Shown: positions 9,054-16,986 of the stretch, piece by piece
Position numbering within the stretch: position 1 is the first letter of the stretch
Layout: the number at the start of each line of letters is the position of its first letter
Assembly (NCBI GenBank): GCA_963810195.1
Contig: CAWEMO010000004.1
Coordinates: forward strand, 275,177-339,176
Source of the DNA: Chersky-840 sp963810195
Lineage (GTDB): Bacteria; Actinomycetota; Acidimicrobiia; Acidimicrobiales; UBA8190
Direction: 5' to 3'
DNA length: 64,000 bases
Notes under the pieces: generated by a model
Databases searched by the model: none
The model's input: only the letters and a program-made list of their open reading frames with translations
What the model was told of the DNA's origin: nothing
Made by a program: the position numbers and the translations under genes

Positions 9054-9111
9054 TCAGACCAGCGCCGTCGAGCGAGCAGGGGCCGGAGTCGACGGTGCCG
9101 GCAGCCTCCGG

Positions 9112-9492
9112 TCAGCCGGGGTGGACCGAGAGCGATTCGGTCAGGGGCCCCTTCAGGACCCGGACGACCAGTTGCCCGTTGGCGAGCTTTGCCTCGAGCC
9201 CGCTGCCGTAACCCTCAGGAAGGTCGATCTCCCGCTCGTATCCCCCGTATTCCCATTCGCGTACGAGATATTCCCGGGGTGCGGCGCTGCGCAGGCGGGC
9301 CGCGATCCGAAGAACACCCCTGTGTACCTCGACCGTGACATCGTCCGGTGTCACCGCGGGAAATGGCGCCACGACCACGAGAGCCTCGGGTGCTTCGAAG
9401 GCGTTCACAGGGACCGACTGGGGGTGCATCGCCTGCTCGGCGGCGGCCGTCGCGTCTCTGACCTCGTCGTCGCTGGTCTGTTCGGGCGTCAT
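9112..9492 (-). CDS. Hsp20/alpha-crystallin family small heat-shock protein
   Basis: The 126-residue protein carries an alpha-crystallin domain at about residues 35-122: VVVAPFPAVTPDDVTVEVHRGVL resembles strands beta2-beta3, EYLVREWEYGGYEREIDLPEG matches the conserved REFxYGxFxRxIxLP block, and LANGQLVVRVLKG is the beta8-beta9 region. Such proteins are ATP-independent holdase chaperones that bind unfolding clients. The N-terminal arm is short and acidic. No HspR (HAIR) or CIRCE operator was found upstream. A 19-bp tandem repeat lies just behind its promoter side. Confidence 0.85.
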   Translation of the reverse strand: MTPEQTSDDEVRDATAAAEQAMHPQSVPVNAFEAPEALVVVAPFPAVTPDDVTVEVHRGVLRIAARLRSAAPREYLVREWEYGGYEREIDLPEGYGSGLEAKLANGQLVVRVLKGPLTESLSVHPG

Positions 9493-9540
9493 GCCATGAC
9501 CGTATCTCGCTCGCTTCGTTCCCGCCGCATCGAGGTCCCC

Positions 9541-9626
9541 GGGAAAAGGGGAGCCTTCGGGAGAAGAGGAGGCCTTCGGGAAAAGAGGAGGCCTTCGGGA
9601 AAAGAGGAGGCCTTCGGGAAAAGAGG
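9541..9626. repeat. 19-bp tandem repeat, about 4.5 copies
   Basis: Units of gggaaaagaggaggccttc follow each other at 9541-9558 (an 18-base variant), 9559-9577, 9578-9596, 9597-9615 and a partial copy at 9616-9626. The two last full units are identical. The array sits in the divergent gap between the hsp20-like gene (minus) and the hydrolase gene (plus). It has no spacers, so it is not CRISPR. Each unit contains the purine tract AAAAGAGGAGG and an AGGCCT palindrome, so it could bind a regulator or simply be slippage-prone. Confidence 0.85.
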
Positions 9627-9672
9627 TCTATCGACTCTTTCGATGTCCCGGGGACGGTGGCACCTTCGAAGT

Positions 9673-10656
9673 ATGGGGAATGCAGCTTCTGGTGGTTCGG
9701 GCGCAACAAAGCTCCCGGGCATCGAACTTCGGCACGTGGGGATCCACGGCCATGATGTGGCGTACCGCCGGGCCGGCAACGGCCCTGCGGTGCTGCTCAT
9801 CCACGGCATCGCCGGGAGTTCCCGCACGTGGGAGCAGGTGCTCCCCCTGCTTGCCCGTGACCACACGGTCGTCGCTCCCGATTTGACCGGCCATGGGGAG
9901 TCGGACAAGCCTCCCAGCGACTATTCCCTGGGGGCGCAGGCCAGTGGGCTGCGCGACCTGTTGACAATTCTCAAGATCGAGCGTGCCACGGTCGTCGGCC
10001 AATCGTTCGGAGGCGGCGTCGCCATGCAGTTCGCCTATCAATACCCGGGGCATTGCGAACGGCTGGTGCTGGTCGGGAGCGGGGGGTTGGGGCGAGAAGT
10101 GAATTGGGTGCTGCGGCTTCTGACCGTCCCCGGGGTAGAGCTGGTGCTGCCGATCCTGTTCCCGTCCTTCGCGCCCAAGTGGGGAGACGGGGTCTTTGAG
10201 TGCCTCGACCGGCGCCAGATCCGCTGGCCCCGGGGAGTCGAGATGTGGCGGGCGTATGCATCGTTGACGTCTTCGGAGAACCGCAAGGCATTCATCCGTA
10301 CCGTGCGCGGGGTCATCGATCCCGGTGGGCAGTCGGTGAGTGCCGTCGACAAGCTGTACCTCGCCGCCCGGACGCCGACCCTTATCATCTGGGGTGATCA
10401 GGACAGGATCATCCCTGTCAGCCACGCGTATGCTGCTCATGACGCGCTCGAAGGGAGCCGGCTCGAGATCATGGAGGGCGCCGGGCACTTTCCCCACGTC
10501 GAGCAACCCGTCCGCTTCGCTGAGATCGTGTCCGATTTCATCCGGACGACCAAGGCGAGTTCGTTGGCACCCGATGAGCTTCGCAAGCTGATGCTCGGCC
10601 ATCAGGCATCCCGGGCGCGCGTCGGGCGGAAGTCGGCGCCCAGTCTGTCGGAGTAG
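9673..10656 (+). CDS. alpha/beta-fold hydrolase
   Basis: The 327-residue protein begins at ATG 9673; the open frame extends upstream only through the repeat array. The alpha/beta-hydrolase core shows the oxyanion loop HGIAG, nucleophile Ser in VGQSFGGG near residue 115, acid Asp in WGDQD near 245 and His in GAGHFPHVEQP near 275. PDLTGHGESDKP is the typical strand-4 block. Substrate unknown; esterase, haloalkane or C-C hydrolase activity is possible. The ABC exporter genes begin 6 bp downstream, so it may be co-transcribed with them. The ribosome-binding site is weak; ATG 9643 is an alternative start. Confidence 0.85.
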   Translation: MGNAASGGSGATKLPGIELRHVGIHGHDVAYRRAGNGPAVLLIHGIAGSSRTWEQVLPLLARDHTVVAPDLTGHGESDKPPSDYSLGAQASGLRDLLTILKIERATVVGQSFGGGVAMQFAYQYPGHCERLVLVGSGGLGREVNWVLRLLTVPGVELVLPILFPSFAPKWGDGVFECLDRRQIRWPRGVEMWRAYASLTSSENRKAFIRTVRGVIDPGGQSVSAVDKLYLAARTPTLIIWGDQDRIIPVSHAYAAHDALEGSRLEIMEGAGHFPHVEQPVRFAEIVSDFIRTTKASSLAPDELRKLMLGHQASRARVGRKSAPSLSE

Positions 10657-10662
10657 GGACCG

Positions 10663-11688
10663 ATGGTCGGACTCAGCGAGTCACACCGCGCGGAAAGCGC
10701 AACGTGCGCAGCGCCGCGCCCCGCCCCCGGCATCCTGCCGGTCCGGAGCGAGGTCACCGGTGGCGACCCGGCCCTGCGCTTCGACGGGGTTGTGCGCCGC
10801 TATGGGGATCACGTCGCTTTGGACCATCTCGATTTGGCCGTGGCCCGGGGTGAGACGGTTGCCCTGCTGGGGCCGAACGGCGCGGGGAAGTCCACCACCA
10901 TCTCGCTGCTCCTGGGGCTCCTGCGCCCTCACGCGGGCTCCGTGGAGGTGCTCGGAGCGAGCCCCCGCGAGGCGGTGGCCCAGGGACGGGTGGGAGCGAT
11001 GCTGCAGACGGGATCGGGCAGCGGGTTGCCGTCGGGCGTCAAGGTGGGGAACGCCCTGCAGCTGGTGCGCCGCCTGTACCGCCATCCGGCGCCCTTTGAC
11101 CTCACCGTGGAGCGCGCCGGGATCGACGCCCTCTTGGGCCGCCCGACGCAGCGCCTCTCGGGCGGACAGGCGCAGCAGGTGCGCTTCGCCGTGGCCATCG
11201 CCGGCGACCCCGAGCTCGTGTTCCTGGACGAGCCCACCGCGGCGATGGACGTGGAGAGCCGCCGGTCGTTCTGGCGCATGATGCGTCAGTTCGGCGAGGA
11301 GGGACGGACCATCGTCTTCGCCACGCACCACCTGCAGGAGGCGGATCAGGTCGCGGACCGGGTGGTGGTCGTCAATCGCGGCCGGGTCGTGGCGAACGGT
11401 CCCGGGGCCACGCTCAAGGCGGCCGTGGCAACGAGACAGGTGCGCTTCGTGGCTCAGAACCCCGACGAGCAGCTGCTCGACCGGTTGGAGGGGGTCACCG
11501 ACGTCACGGTGCGCGGAACGGGTGTCACCATCAACTCGTTGGACGCCGACGCCACGATCAGGGCCCTCGTGCACAGCAATGTCGTCTTCAGCGGGCTCGA
11601 GGTGACAGGGGCCGGCCTCGAGGAAGCCTTCATGGCGCTCACCGAGTGTGACCCGGCACCAAGCCAAGGGAGGCAATGGCGACCATGA
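10663..11688 (+). CDS. ABC-2 type transporter ATP-binding protein
   Basis: The 341-residue ATPase has an extra N-terminal stretch of about 35 residues, then Walker A GPNGAGKST near 70, signature LSGGQ, Walker B LVFLDEPT and H-loop FATHHL. This is the CcmA/DrrA-like type that works as a homodimer with an ABC-2 permease. Its C-terminal extension of about 90 residues is typical of multidrug or lipid exporters. The permease gene overlaps its 3' end by 13 bp. The Q-loop region (GAMLQTGSGSGLPSGVKVG) is normal for the class. The substrate cannot be predicted. Confidence 0.92.
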   Translation: MVGLSESHRAESATCAAPRPAPGILPVRSEVTGGDPALRFDGVVRRYGDHVALDHLDLAVARGETVALLGPNGAGKSTTISLLLGLLRPHAGSVEVLGASPREAVAQGRVGAMLQTGSGSGLPSGVKVGNALQLVRRLYRHPAPFDLTVERAGIDALLGRPTQRLSGGQAQQVRFAVAIAGDPELVFLDEPTAAMDVESRRSFWRMMRQFGEEGRTIVFATHHLQEADQVADRVVVVNRGRVVANGPGATLKAAVATRQVRFVAQNPDEQLLDRLEGVTDVTVRGTGVTINSLDADATIRALVHSNVVFSGLEVTGAGLEEAFMALTECDPAPSQGRQWRP

Positions 11689-12437
11689 GCGCACTGCTGG
11701 CGTTCGAGCGCTTCGAGGTGGCGCGACTCCTGCGCAGCTGGAAGTACCTGGCCATCACGGTGGGCTTCCCCGTCATCTTCTACATGCTGTTCCTCCACGA
11801 CCAGAGCCCTGGGAAGATCGTGGACGGCGCGGTGACCTGGCGCGTGTACCTCATGGTGTCGATGTGCTCGTTCGGGGCCCTGGTCGCCGCCCTCAATGCC
11901 GGCGGGAGTCGCCTCTCTCTGGAGAGGTCGTCGGGTTGGGCGCGTCAGCTGCGTGTCACCCCCATCCCCGCCTGGTCATATGTGGCGACGAAGGTGACGG
12001 CGAGCATGGTGGTCGTGCTTCCCGTGGTGCTCCTGGTCGAATTGGTGGGCATGGCATTCGGTGGGGTGAGCCTGGGTGTGGCGAGCTGGTTCGAGCTCAC
12101 CGCCCTGCTGTGGGTGTCCGCCATCCCCTTCGCCATCCTGGGGATTTTCGTCGGCTTTATGGTGACGGCCGAGACCGCGTACCCGGTGGTGACCGCGCTC
12201 ATGTTCGTCCTCGGCTATTTCGGTGGCCTGTTCAATCCCGTGAGCCACATGGCGCCGGCGTTGCAGACCGCCGCCAGAATCCTTCCGAGCTTCCACCAGG
12301 CATCGCTCGGGTTCGCGCTCTTGGACCACCGGGGGTTCGGGGTGGAGGACGCGCTCGTGTTGGCGGCCTACGCCGTCGCGCTCGCTCTCGCCGTCGTCTG
12401 GAAGCATCGGGTGGAGGAGTCACGCGGTCTGGCCTGA
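11676..12437 (+). CDS. ABC-2 type transporter permease
   Basis: The 253-residue integral membrane protein has about six hydrophobic segments: YLAITVGFPVIFYMLF, VYLMVSMCSFGALVAAL, VVVLPVVLLVELVGMAF, ALLWVSAIPFAILGIFVGF, ALMFVLGYFGGLFNP and LVLAAYAVALALAVVW. This is the ABC-2 fold paired with the ATPase just upstream. An AAGGGAGG Shine-Dalgarno lies directly before ATG 11676; ATG 11685 is also possible. The gene ends nine bases before a convergent methyltransferase gene. Confidence 0.9.
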   Translation: MATMSALLAFERFEVARLLRSWKYLAITVGFPVIFYMLFLHDQSPGKIVDGAVTWRVYLMVSMCSFGALVAALNAGGSRLSLERSSGWARQLRVTPIPAWSYVATKVTASMVVVLPVVLLVELVGMAFGGVSLGVASWFELTALLWVSAIPFAILGIFVGFMVTAETAYPVVTALMFVLGYFGGLFNPVSHMAPALQTAARILPSFHQASLGFALLDHRGFGVEDALVLAAYAVALALAVVWKHRVEESRGLA

Positions 12438-12446
12438 CGCGCGGGA

Positions 12447-13178
12447 TCAGTCCTTTTCCAAGACGGCGACGTAAGGCTCAGCGGAGGCGGCTCCGAGAAT
12501 CCGGCTCTGGTGCCATCCCGTTCCCCGGAGCAGCGACCGCATCTCGTTGCGGGAGACGAAGAGCCAGGAGAACCACGGGGTCGCCCAGTCGCGGTAGCGG
12601 ACACGCAAGCGACACTCGCCGGGCATGCGTCCGCGCTCGCGGTTCTGGAGGGAGTAGTGCCGGTCCAGAGCCGGAGCCCCGCCAAAGTACGGAGTGGTGC
12701 TCTCCGCCAGGATCCGTGTGGCCGGTGGGGTCCGGTCAGCCCACTCCGTGAGCGTCCGTCTGAGCCGGTCGGGCGGACCGAAGATGCCGAAGTTGTTCCC
12801 GAAGAGCACGATGGTGTCGAACGAGCCGATCCTTCCGGAGATGCGGCCGATCGGGGAGCACCAGGTCTCCCGGACCCCGCGTTGGCGCGAGATCCTGGCT
12901 GCCAGGGGAGAGCTGTCCAGGCCGACGACGTCGAGCCCTCGCTGCTGAAGGTGCAGGGCGACCCGGCCCGCACCGCAGCCGACGTCGATCACACGACCGC
13001 GCGCGTATCGCATCGCTTGGCGCTCCGCGGAAGGCCAGTGCCGGATGCCCGCCAGGAACAGTTCGGGCCCGGCGCCGACATCGACAAAGCCGTCGTCACG
13101 TTCGTAGATCTCAGGCTCCGTGCCACCTCTGGTCCAGTCCGCAAGTGCGCGGCCGAACGCGTCGGCTCTCGCATTCAC
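12447..13178 (-). CDS. class I SAM-dependent methyltransferase
   Basis: The 243-residue protein carries the SAM-binding motif VIDVGCGAGRVAL near residue 85, the acidic end of strand 2 in DVVGLDSSP, and FDTIVLFGNNFGIFG as motif IV. An N-terminal helical extension of about 80 residues (YERDDGFVDVGAGPELFL) and the C-terminal part (WFSWLFVSRNEMRSLLRGTGW) are typical of small-molecule methyltransferases. The acceptor is unknown. It lies 63 bp behind the Kelch/propeller gene on the same strand and may be co-transcribed with it. Confidence 0.85.
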   Translation of the reverse strand: MNARADAFGRALADWTRGGTEPEIYERDDGFVDVGAGPELFLAGIRHWPSAERQAMRYARGRVIDVGCGAGRVALHLQQRGLDVVGLDSSPLAARISRQRGVRETWCSPIGRISGRIGSFDTIVLFGNNFGIFGPPDRLRRTLTEWADRTPPATRILAESTTPYFGGAPALDRHYSLQNRERGRMPGECRLRVRYRDWATPWFSWLFVSRNEMRSLLRGTGWHQSRILGAASAEPYVAVLEKD

Positions 13179-13241
13179 CGGTCGGTTCCGCCCTTGGATG
13201 ACGACGACTCTGTGATGAGGGTGGTGGCTCTGTCCAAGATT

Positions 13242-15560
13242 TCAGCCTGTCGTGGGGTGGGTGGGTGTGGCTCCGTTGGGTTCGATCAGGTCGAATCCGT
13301 CCGGCGTGTTCAGCATCCCTACTGCTGTCCCGGCCGCGTCGGTGATCCCGTACTGCCAGACCAGGGCGCCTGTCGTGGGGTCTATGGCCACCATCCGGTT
13401 GGCGTAGTCGTCGTTGAGCATGACGACGCCGCTGGGGAGTCGTTCGGCGAGCGACGGGTGGTTGAGCATGCCCGTTCCTGTGGTGGCTTCGTACCGGTAG
13501 AGCACCTGCCCGGCGCGGTTCGTGTAGATGAACGCTCCCGGCTTGGCGTAGTCGGCGACGAGATAGAGGTCGGACCCCAGCTGCTGTGGGTCCGACGGGT
13601 AGGTCACCGGCACGTGTGCCGTCCACACCAGCCTGCCCTGCAACGTGTACTCGCCGATCCACGAGCCGTTGATCTCCGAGACGAGGACGTTGCCGTCGGC
13701 AAGCGGCGTGTCGCCGTTGGGTGATCCCATCGATGTGGGCGGGTCGTGCACGCACCGCCCGGTGGTCCCGATCTGCCCGGCCACGGTGCCGTCGTGATTG
13801 ATGATCACGATGCGGCAATTCTGGGCGTCGGCCACCGTGATCTGCCCGTTGTCCAGAAGGTAGGCGTCATCGGGCTCATGCAGATAACCGGGTGCCGCTC
13901 CGGGCTGTTTCGGGTGCCCGTACTCCCAGAGGATCTTGCCGGAGGGGTAGCCGATCTCGACGATGGTCTCGTTCTCCTCTTGGTTGGAGATGATGGCCCG
14001 ACCCTTGTCGATGAAGAATGCGTCGTCGGGAAAAACGAAGCCGTAAGGGTCGGGCGGGGAGGTCGCCGACGGGTACGTCCATGTGATGTCCATAGCCGGG
14101 TCCAAGACCAGGAACCGGTTGTTGCCTCGGTCTGCGATGAGCAATTGCATTCCGAAATAGGGCGAACCGGCCCCCGCCGTACCCGCCGAGCCAAACTTCG
14201 GGTTCGGGGTGAGCATCTGCACGGTGGACACCTGGGCTCCGCCGGACTCACCCCCCACCAACCAGGCCGTGGAGCCAAGGACGGCTACGCCCGCGTGTGA
14301 GACGGGCACCTGTAGGCGCCCAGCGCTCAGCATGCTGGCGGTGGTGGGATCGAATGCCCAGATGGTGGGGACGGTGGACGTGCCCGGGGTCGACTCGTTG
14401 CCGGCAGACCCCGGTGGTCCCGAGGTGGAGGGGGCACCGGAGGTGGAGATGGAGGTCCCTTTGGGGTCGCCGAGGAGGACGGCGCCGGTGACACTCCCAT
14501 TCCCGCCCCGGTTCCCGCTCCCGGGAACGGGGGTTGCCGTGGCTGTGGCGCTGGTCGCGCCGGCGCCCGGATTGGCGCCGGGAGGGGGCGGGCCCAACTG
14601 TGTCGTGCCCACTCCGGGGGTGACCGGCTGGGTGACAGTGCTCTCGCCTCCGGCCAGATAGATCTGCGTCCCGATGGTGACGGCGGCGGCGCCGTCGAGT
14701 GGCACCGGCAGGCGGCCGATCGTCGATGCGGTGTGGCGGTTCGGGTTGACCACCTGGATGGCGTTCACGGGCTCGCCGGCACTCATTCCGGTGACGGCCT
14801 CGCCTCCGAAGACGTAGATCAGCCCCCCGACGGCGGCGACGGCCGGGTACCGGACCGGCACCGGTAGTGACGCGACGGTTGAGAATGTGTTGCCGTCGGT
14901 CGTCGCCAGGACGGCCGGATCGGGATTCGTGCCGTCATAGCCGCCCACGATGTAGGTGGTCTTGCCGACGGTTACCGCTGCGGAGTCCGAACGCGGTTGG
15001 GGGAGGGACCCCGTCACCGTGGCGCTGGCGATCGTCCCGTGGGGGGCCCCGCCCGGCGCCGGCACGCCTTGGACTGTGGCGACGGTCGCTGGCGACCCGC
15101 CTCCGAAGGTCACATCACGCCCATCGACGACGGCACCCGATGCGTCGTGGAGGCCAGCCGTAAGGTCGGCGACATGCGTGAGCGTCCCAGACGTGGTGTC
15201 GAGCGTGTACACACCCTGCGTGGAGACGTTCGACGTGGTCAGACCGCCGAGGAGTTCGAGCTGGCTCCCGGGCCCGGGAAGCGTGACGACCCGGCTGACG
15301 GGGGCGGCGAGCGTCCAGGGGAGAAGTCCCGACTCAGCCGCGGAGATGGATTCAAGGGCGCGGCCCACGTGCGGAGTCGTCGACGAGGACGCCGAGGTCC
15401 TCGGTGCCGGCGACGAGCCTGTGCCGGCACAGGTGGCCAGAAGGGCACCCAAGACGATGAGGGAGGCCAGGGCACCGGCGGCCAGGGCCCTCCGCCTCCG
15501 GACCGTCGCCCGGCGGGCGCGTGCGCGGGCCAGGCGCGTGAGGGGGGAGGGAGTGGACAC
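13242..15560 (-). CDS. membrane-anchored Kelch/beta-propeller protein
   Basis: The 772-residue protein has a basic N-terminus (RARARRATVRRRR), one transmembrane or signal segment (about 27-47) and an extracytoplasmic body. Residues about 90-300 hold Kelch-like blades (YIVGGYDG, IYVFGGEA, IYLAGGES). A Gly/Ser/Thr-rich stretch (about 300-400) with one more blade (AWLVGGES) follows, and residues about 440-770 form a second propeller of NHL or arylsulfotransferase-like type (DRGNNRFLVLDP, EYGHPKQPG, VADAQNCRIVIIN, LNDDYANRMVAIDP). The protein probably scaffolds or binds ligands outside the cell; catalysis is not evident. Two propellers joined by a flexible linker is an unusual layout. The C-terminus (PNGATPTHPTTG) is not a sortase signal. 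Confidence 0.75.
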   Translation of the reverse strand: MSTPSPLTRLARARARRATVRRRRALAAGALASLIVLGALLATCAGTGSSPAPRTSASSSTTPHVGRALESISAAESGLLPWTLAAPVSRVVTLPGPGSQLELLGGLTTSNVSTQGVYTLDTTSGTLTHVADLTAGLHDASGAVVDGRDVTFGGGSPATVATVQGVPAPGGAPHGTIASATVTGSLPQPRSDSAAVTVGKTTYIVGGYDGTNPDPAVLATTDGNTFSTVASLPVPVRYPAVAAVGGLIYVFGGEAVTGMSAGEPVNAIQVVNPNRHTASTIGRLPVPLDGAAAVTIGTQIYLAGGESTVTQPVTPGVGTTQLGPPPPGANPGAGATSATATATPVPGSGNRGGNGSVTGAVLLGDPKGTSISTSGAPSTSGPPGSAGNESTPGTSTVPTIWAFDPTTASMLSAGRLQVPVSHAGVAVLGSTAWLVGGESGGAQVSTVQMLTPNPKFGSAGTAGAGSPYFGMQLLIADRGNNRFLVLDPAMDITWTYPSATSPPDPYGFVFPDDAFFIDKGRAIISNQEENETIVEIGYPSGKILWEYGHPKQPGAAPGYLHEPDDAYLLDNGQITVADAQNCRIVIINHDGTVAGQIGTTGRCVHDPPTSMGSPNGDTPLADGNVLVSEINGSWIGEYTLQGRLVWTAHVPVTYPSDPQQLGSDLYLVADYAKPGAFIYTNRAGQVLYRYEATTGTGMLNHPSLAERLPSGVVMLNDDYANRMVAIDPTTGALVWQYGITDAAGTAVGMLNTPDGFDLIEPNGATPTHPTTG

Positions 15561-15659
15561 GGTCGGGACTCTGTCCCCTGTCTAATCGAGTGGGCGGCAC
15601 CAAGCGTTGACCGGCGCGAACAGACCGGCTCAGGCCTCGGGTCCGTCCGGTGCGATGGG

Positions 15660-16916
15660 TCAGCCCGCCGGCACGTGCGTGGATGTCAGTGCGTGCGCAG
15701 CCGGACCCAGGAGGTCGAGGAAGTTGTCGCTGTAGAACCGCCGTGTGGCGTCCTCGGTCACCTCGGCCATGGTGGCTTCGAAGCGCTCAATCGGCCTGCG
15801 GCCCCCCTCGACGTGGGGGTAGTCGGAGGAGAACATGCACAGTTCCGGTCCACTCTGCTCGATGATCCACCCGACGTCTTCGGTTGGATAGGGGGTGAAC
15901 CTCACCTGGCGGCGGACGTACTCCGTCGGCCTCAACGACAGGGCGCGGATGCGCTGTTCATGCCGGGCAAATGCCTCCACGGCCGCTTCCATCTGTCGCA
16001 ACCATGACGGAACCCAGACGGCACCTTGTTCGATCACTCCGATACGAAGACGGGGGAAGCGATCCAGGACGCCGTCGAAGATCATGGTGGCGAGGGTCTG
16101 GGCCGGGGGCCCCGGGATCCCCATGTAGTCAACCGACCGGAAGTTCTCCTCGCCGCCGTGGAAGTCGGGTGGGACGGGAAGACCGTTGCGGAAGTAGCTC
16201 CGGTCGATGAGGTCGCCGGTTCCGCCGACGTGGAAGACGATGCAGATGCCGGCGTCCTGGGCGCTCGCCCACACCGGATCGAGGCCGATGTGGCTGGGCG
16301 AGTGCGCCGGTGGGCAGCCCGAGGCGACGAGGAGGGCCGCCGCTCCCATGGCGATGGCCTCGTCGGCCATGGAGTGCGCCTGCTCGAAGTCGGCGAGCGG
16401 TACGTAGCAGCTCGGGAGCAGGCGGGGATCGACAGAACAGAACTCCACCATGCCACGGTTGTGGGCGCGCGCCGCGCCGTAGGCGAGCTCGAGGTCGCCG
16501 CTGTGCTCCCAGTCGTGCAGGCGCCTGTTGTGGAACGTGTTGAAGACGAGCTGGCTCGAGAAGCCCAGCAGGTCAAGGGCTCGTGACCGGTCGGAGGCGA
16601 TGAACGATCCGGTGGCGGCGAAGTTCTTGCGGCTCATGATCTCGTCGGCCTCTCGAGCCAGGTAGTCCTCGGACCCGTGCAGGGCCGTCAGCCGATCGAA
16701 CGAGTCGAGCAGGTTGCGGCGCTGCTCCTCGGGGTCGCCGGTCTGGCGAAGCTCATTGCCTCCGGGGTATGTGAGGGGCTCGATCCGGTCGCGGACACCC
16801 GGATCGGCGTGGTCCCTGAGCCAGGTCGGGGTCTCCATGATGTGCGCGTCCGCGTCGTGGGCGATCCGGCCGAAGTTGTATGGCACCGCGTCACCTCCGG
16901 TCACAGTCTGGCCCAT
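15660..16916 (-). CDS. amidohydrolase family protein (amidohydrolase_2/ACMSD-like)
   Basis: The 418-residue protein fits the metal-dependent TIM-barrel amidohydrolase_2 family: DADAHIMET near residue 20 (degenerate first metal site), IVFHVGGTGD near 230, LRIGVIEQGAVWVP near 300 and FSSDYPHVEGG near 370. Members include ACMSD-type decarboxylases and hydrolases of aromatic or amide substrates, and many cluster with catabolic genes in actinobacteria. The substrate is not readable. The gene stands between the propeller gene and an acyltransferase gene on the same strand with gaps of about 70-100 bp. Confidence 0.88.
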   Translation of the reverse strand: MGQTVTGGDAVPYNFGRIAHDADAHIMETPTWLRDHADPGVRDRIEPLTYPGGNELRQTGDPEEQRRNLLDSFDRLTALHGSEDYLAREADEIMSRKNFAATGSFIASDRSRALDLLGFSSQLVFNTFHNRRLHDWEHSGDLELAYGAARAHNRGMVEFCSVDPRLLPSCYVPLADFEQAHSMADEAIAMGAAALLVASGCPPAHSPSHIGLDPVWASAQDAGICIVFHVGGTGDLIDRSYFRNGLPVPPDFHGGEENFRSVDYMGIPGPPAQTLATMIFDGVLDRFPRLRIGVIEQGAVWVPSWLRQMEAAVEAFARHEQRIRALSLRPTEYVRRQVRFTPYPTEDVGWIIEQSGPELCMFSSDYPHVEGGRRPIERFEATMAEVTEDATRRFYSDNFLDLLGPAAHALTSTHVPAG

Positions 16917-16986
16917 GACGTCACCCGTTGCAGGCGCCGGCCAAGCCGACGGACCCTGGCGGCGTGGGCCGATCAGCGGGGATCGG

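Noticed and set aside
9541..9626. Possible CRISPR array
   Set aside because: Units are contiguous with no spacers and the period is only 19 bp.
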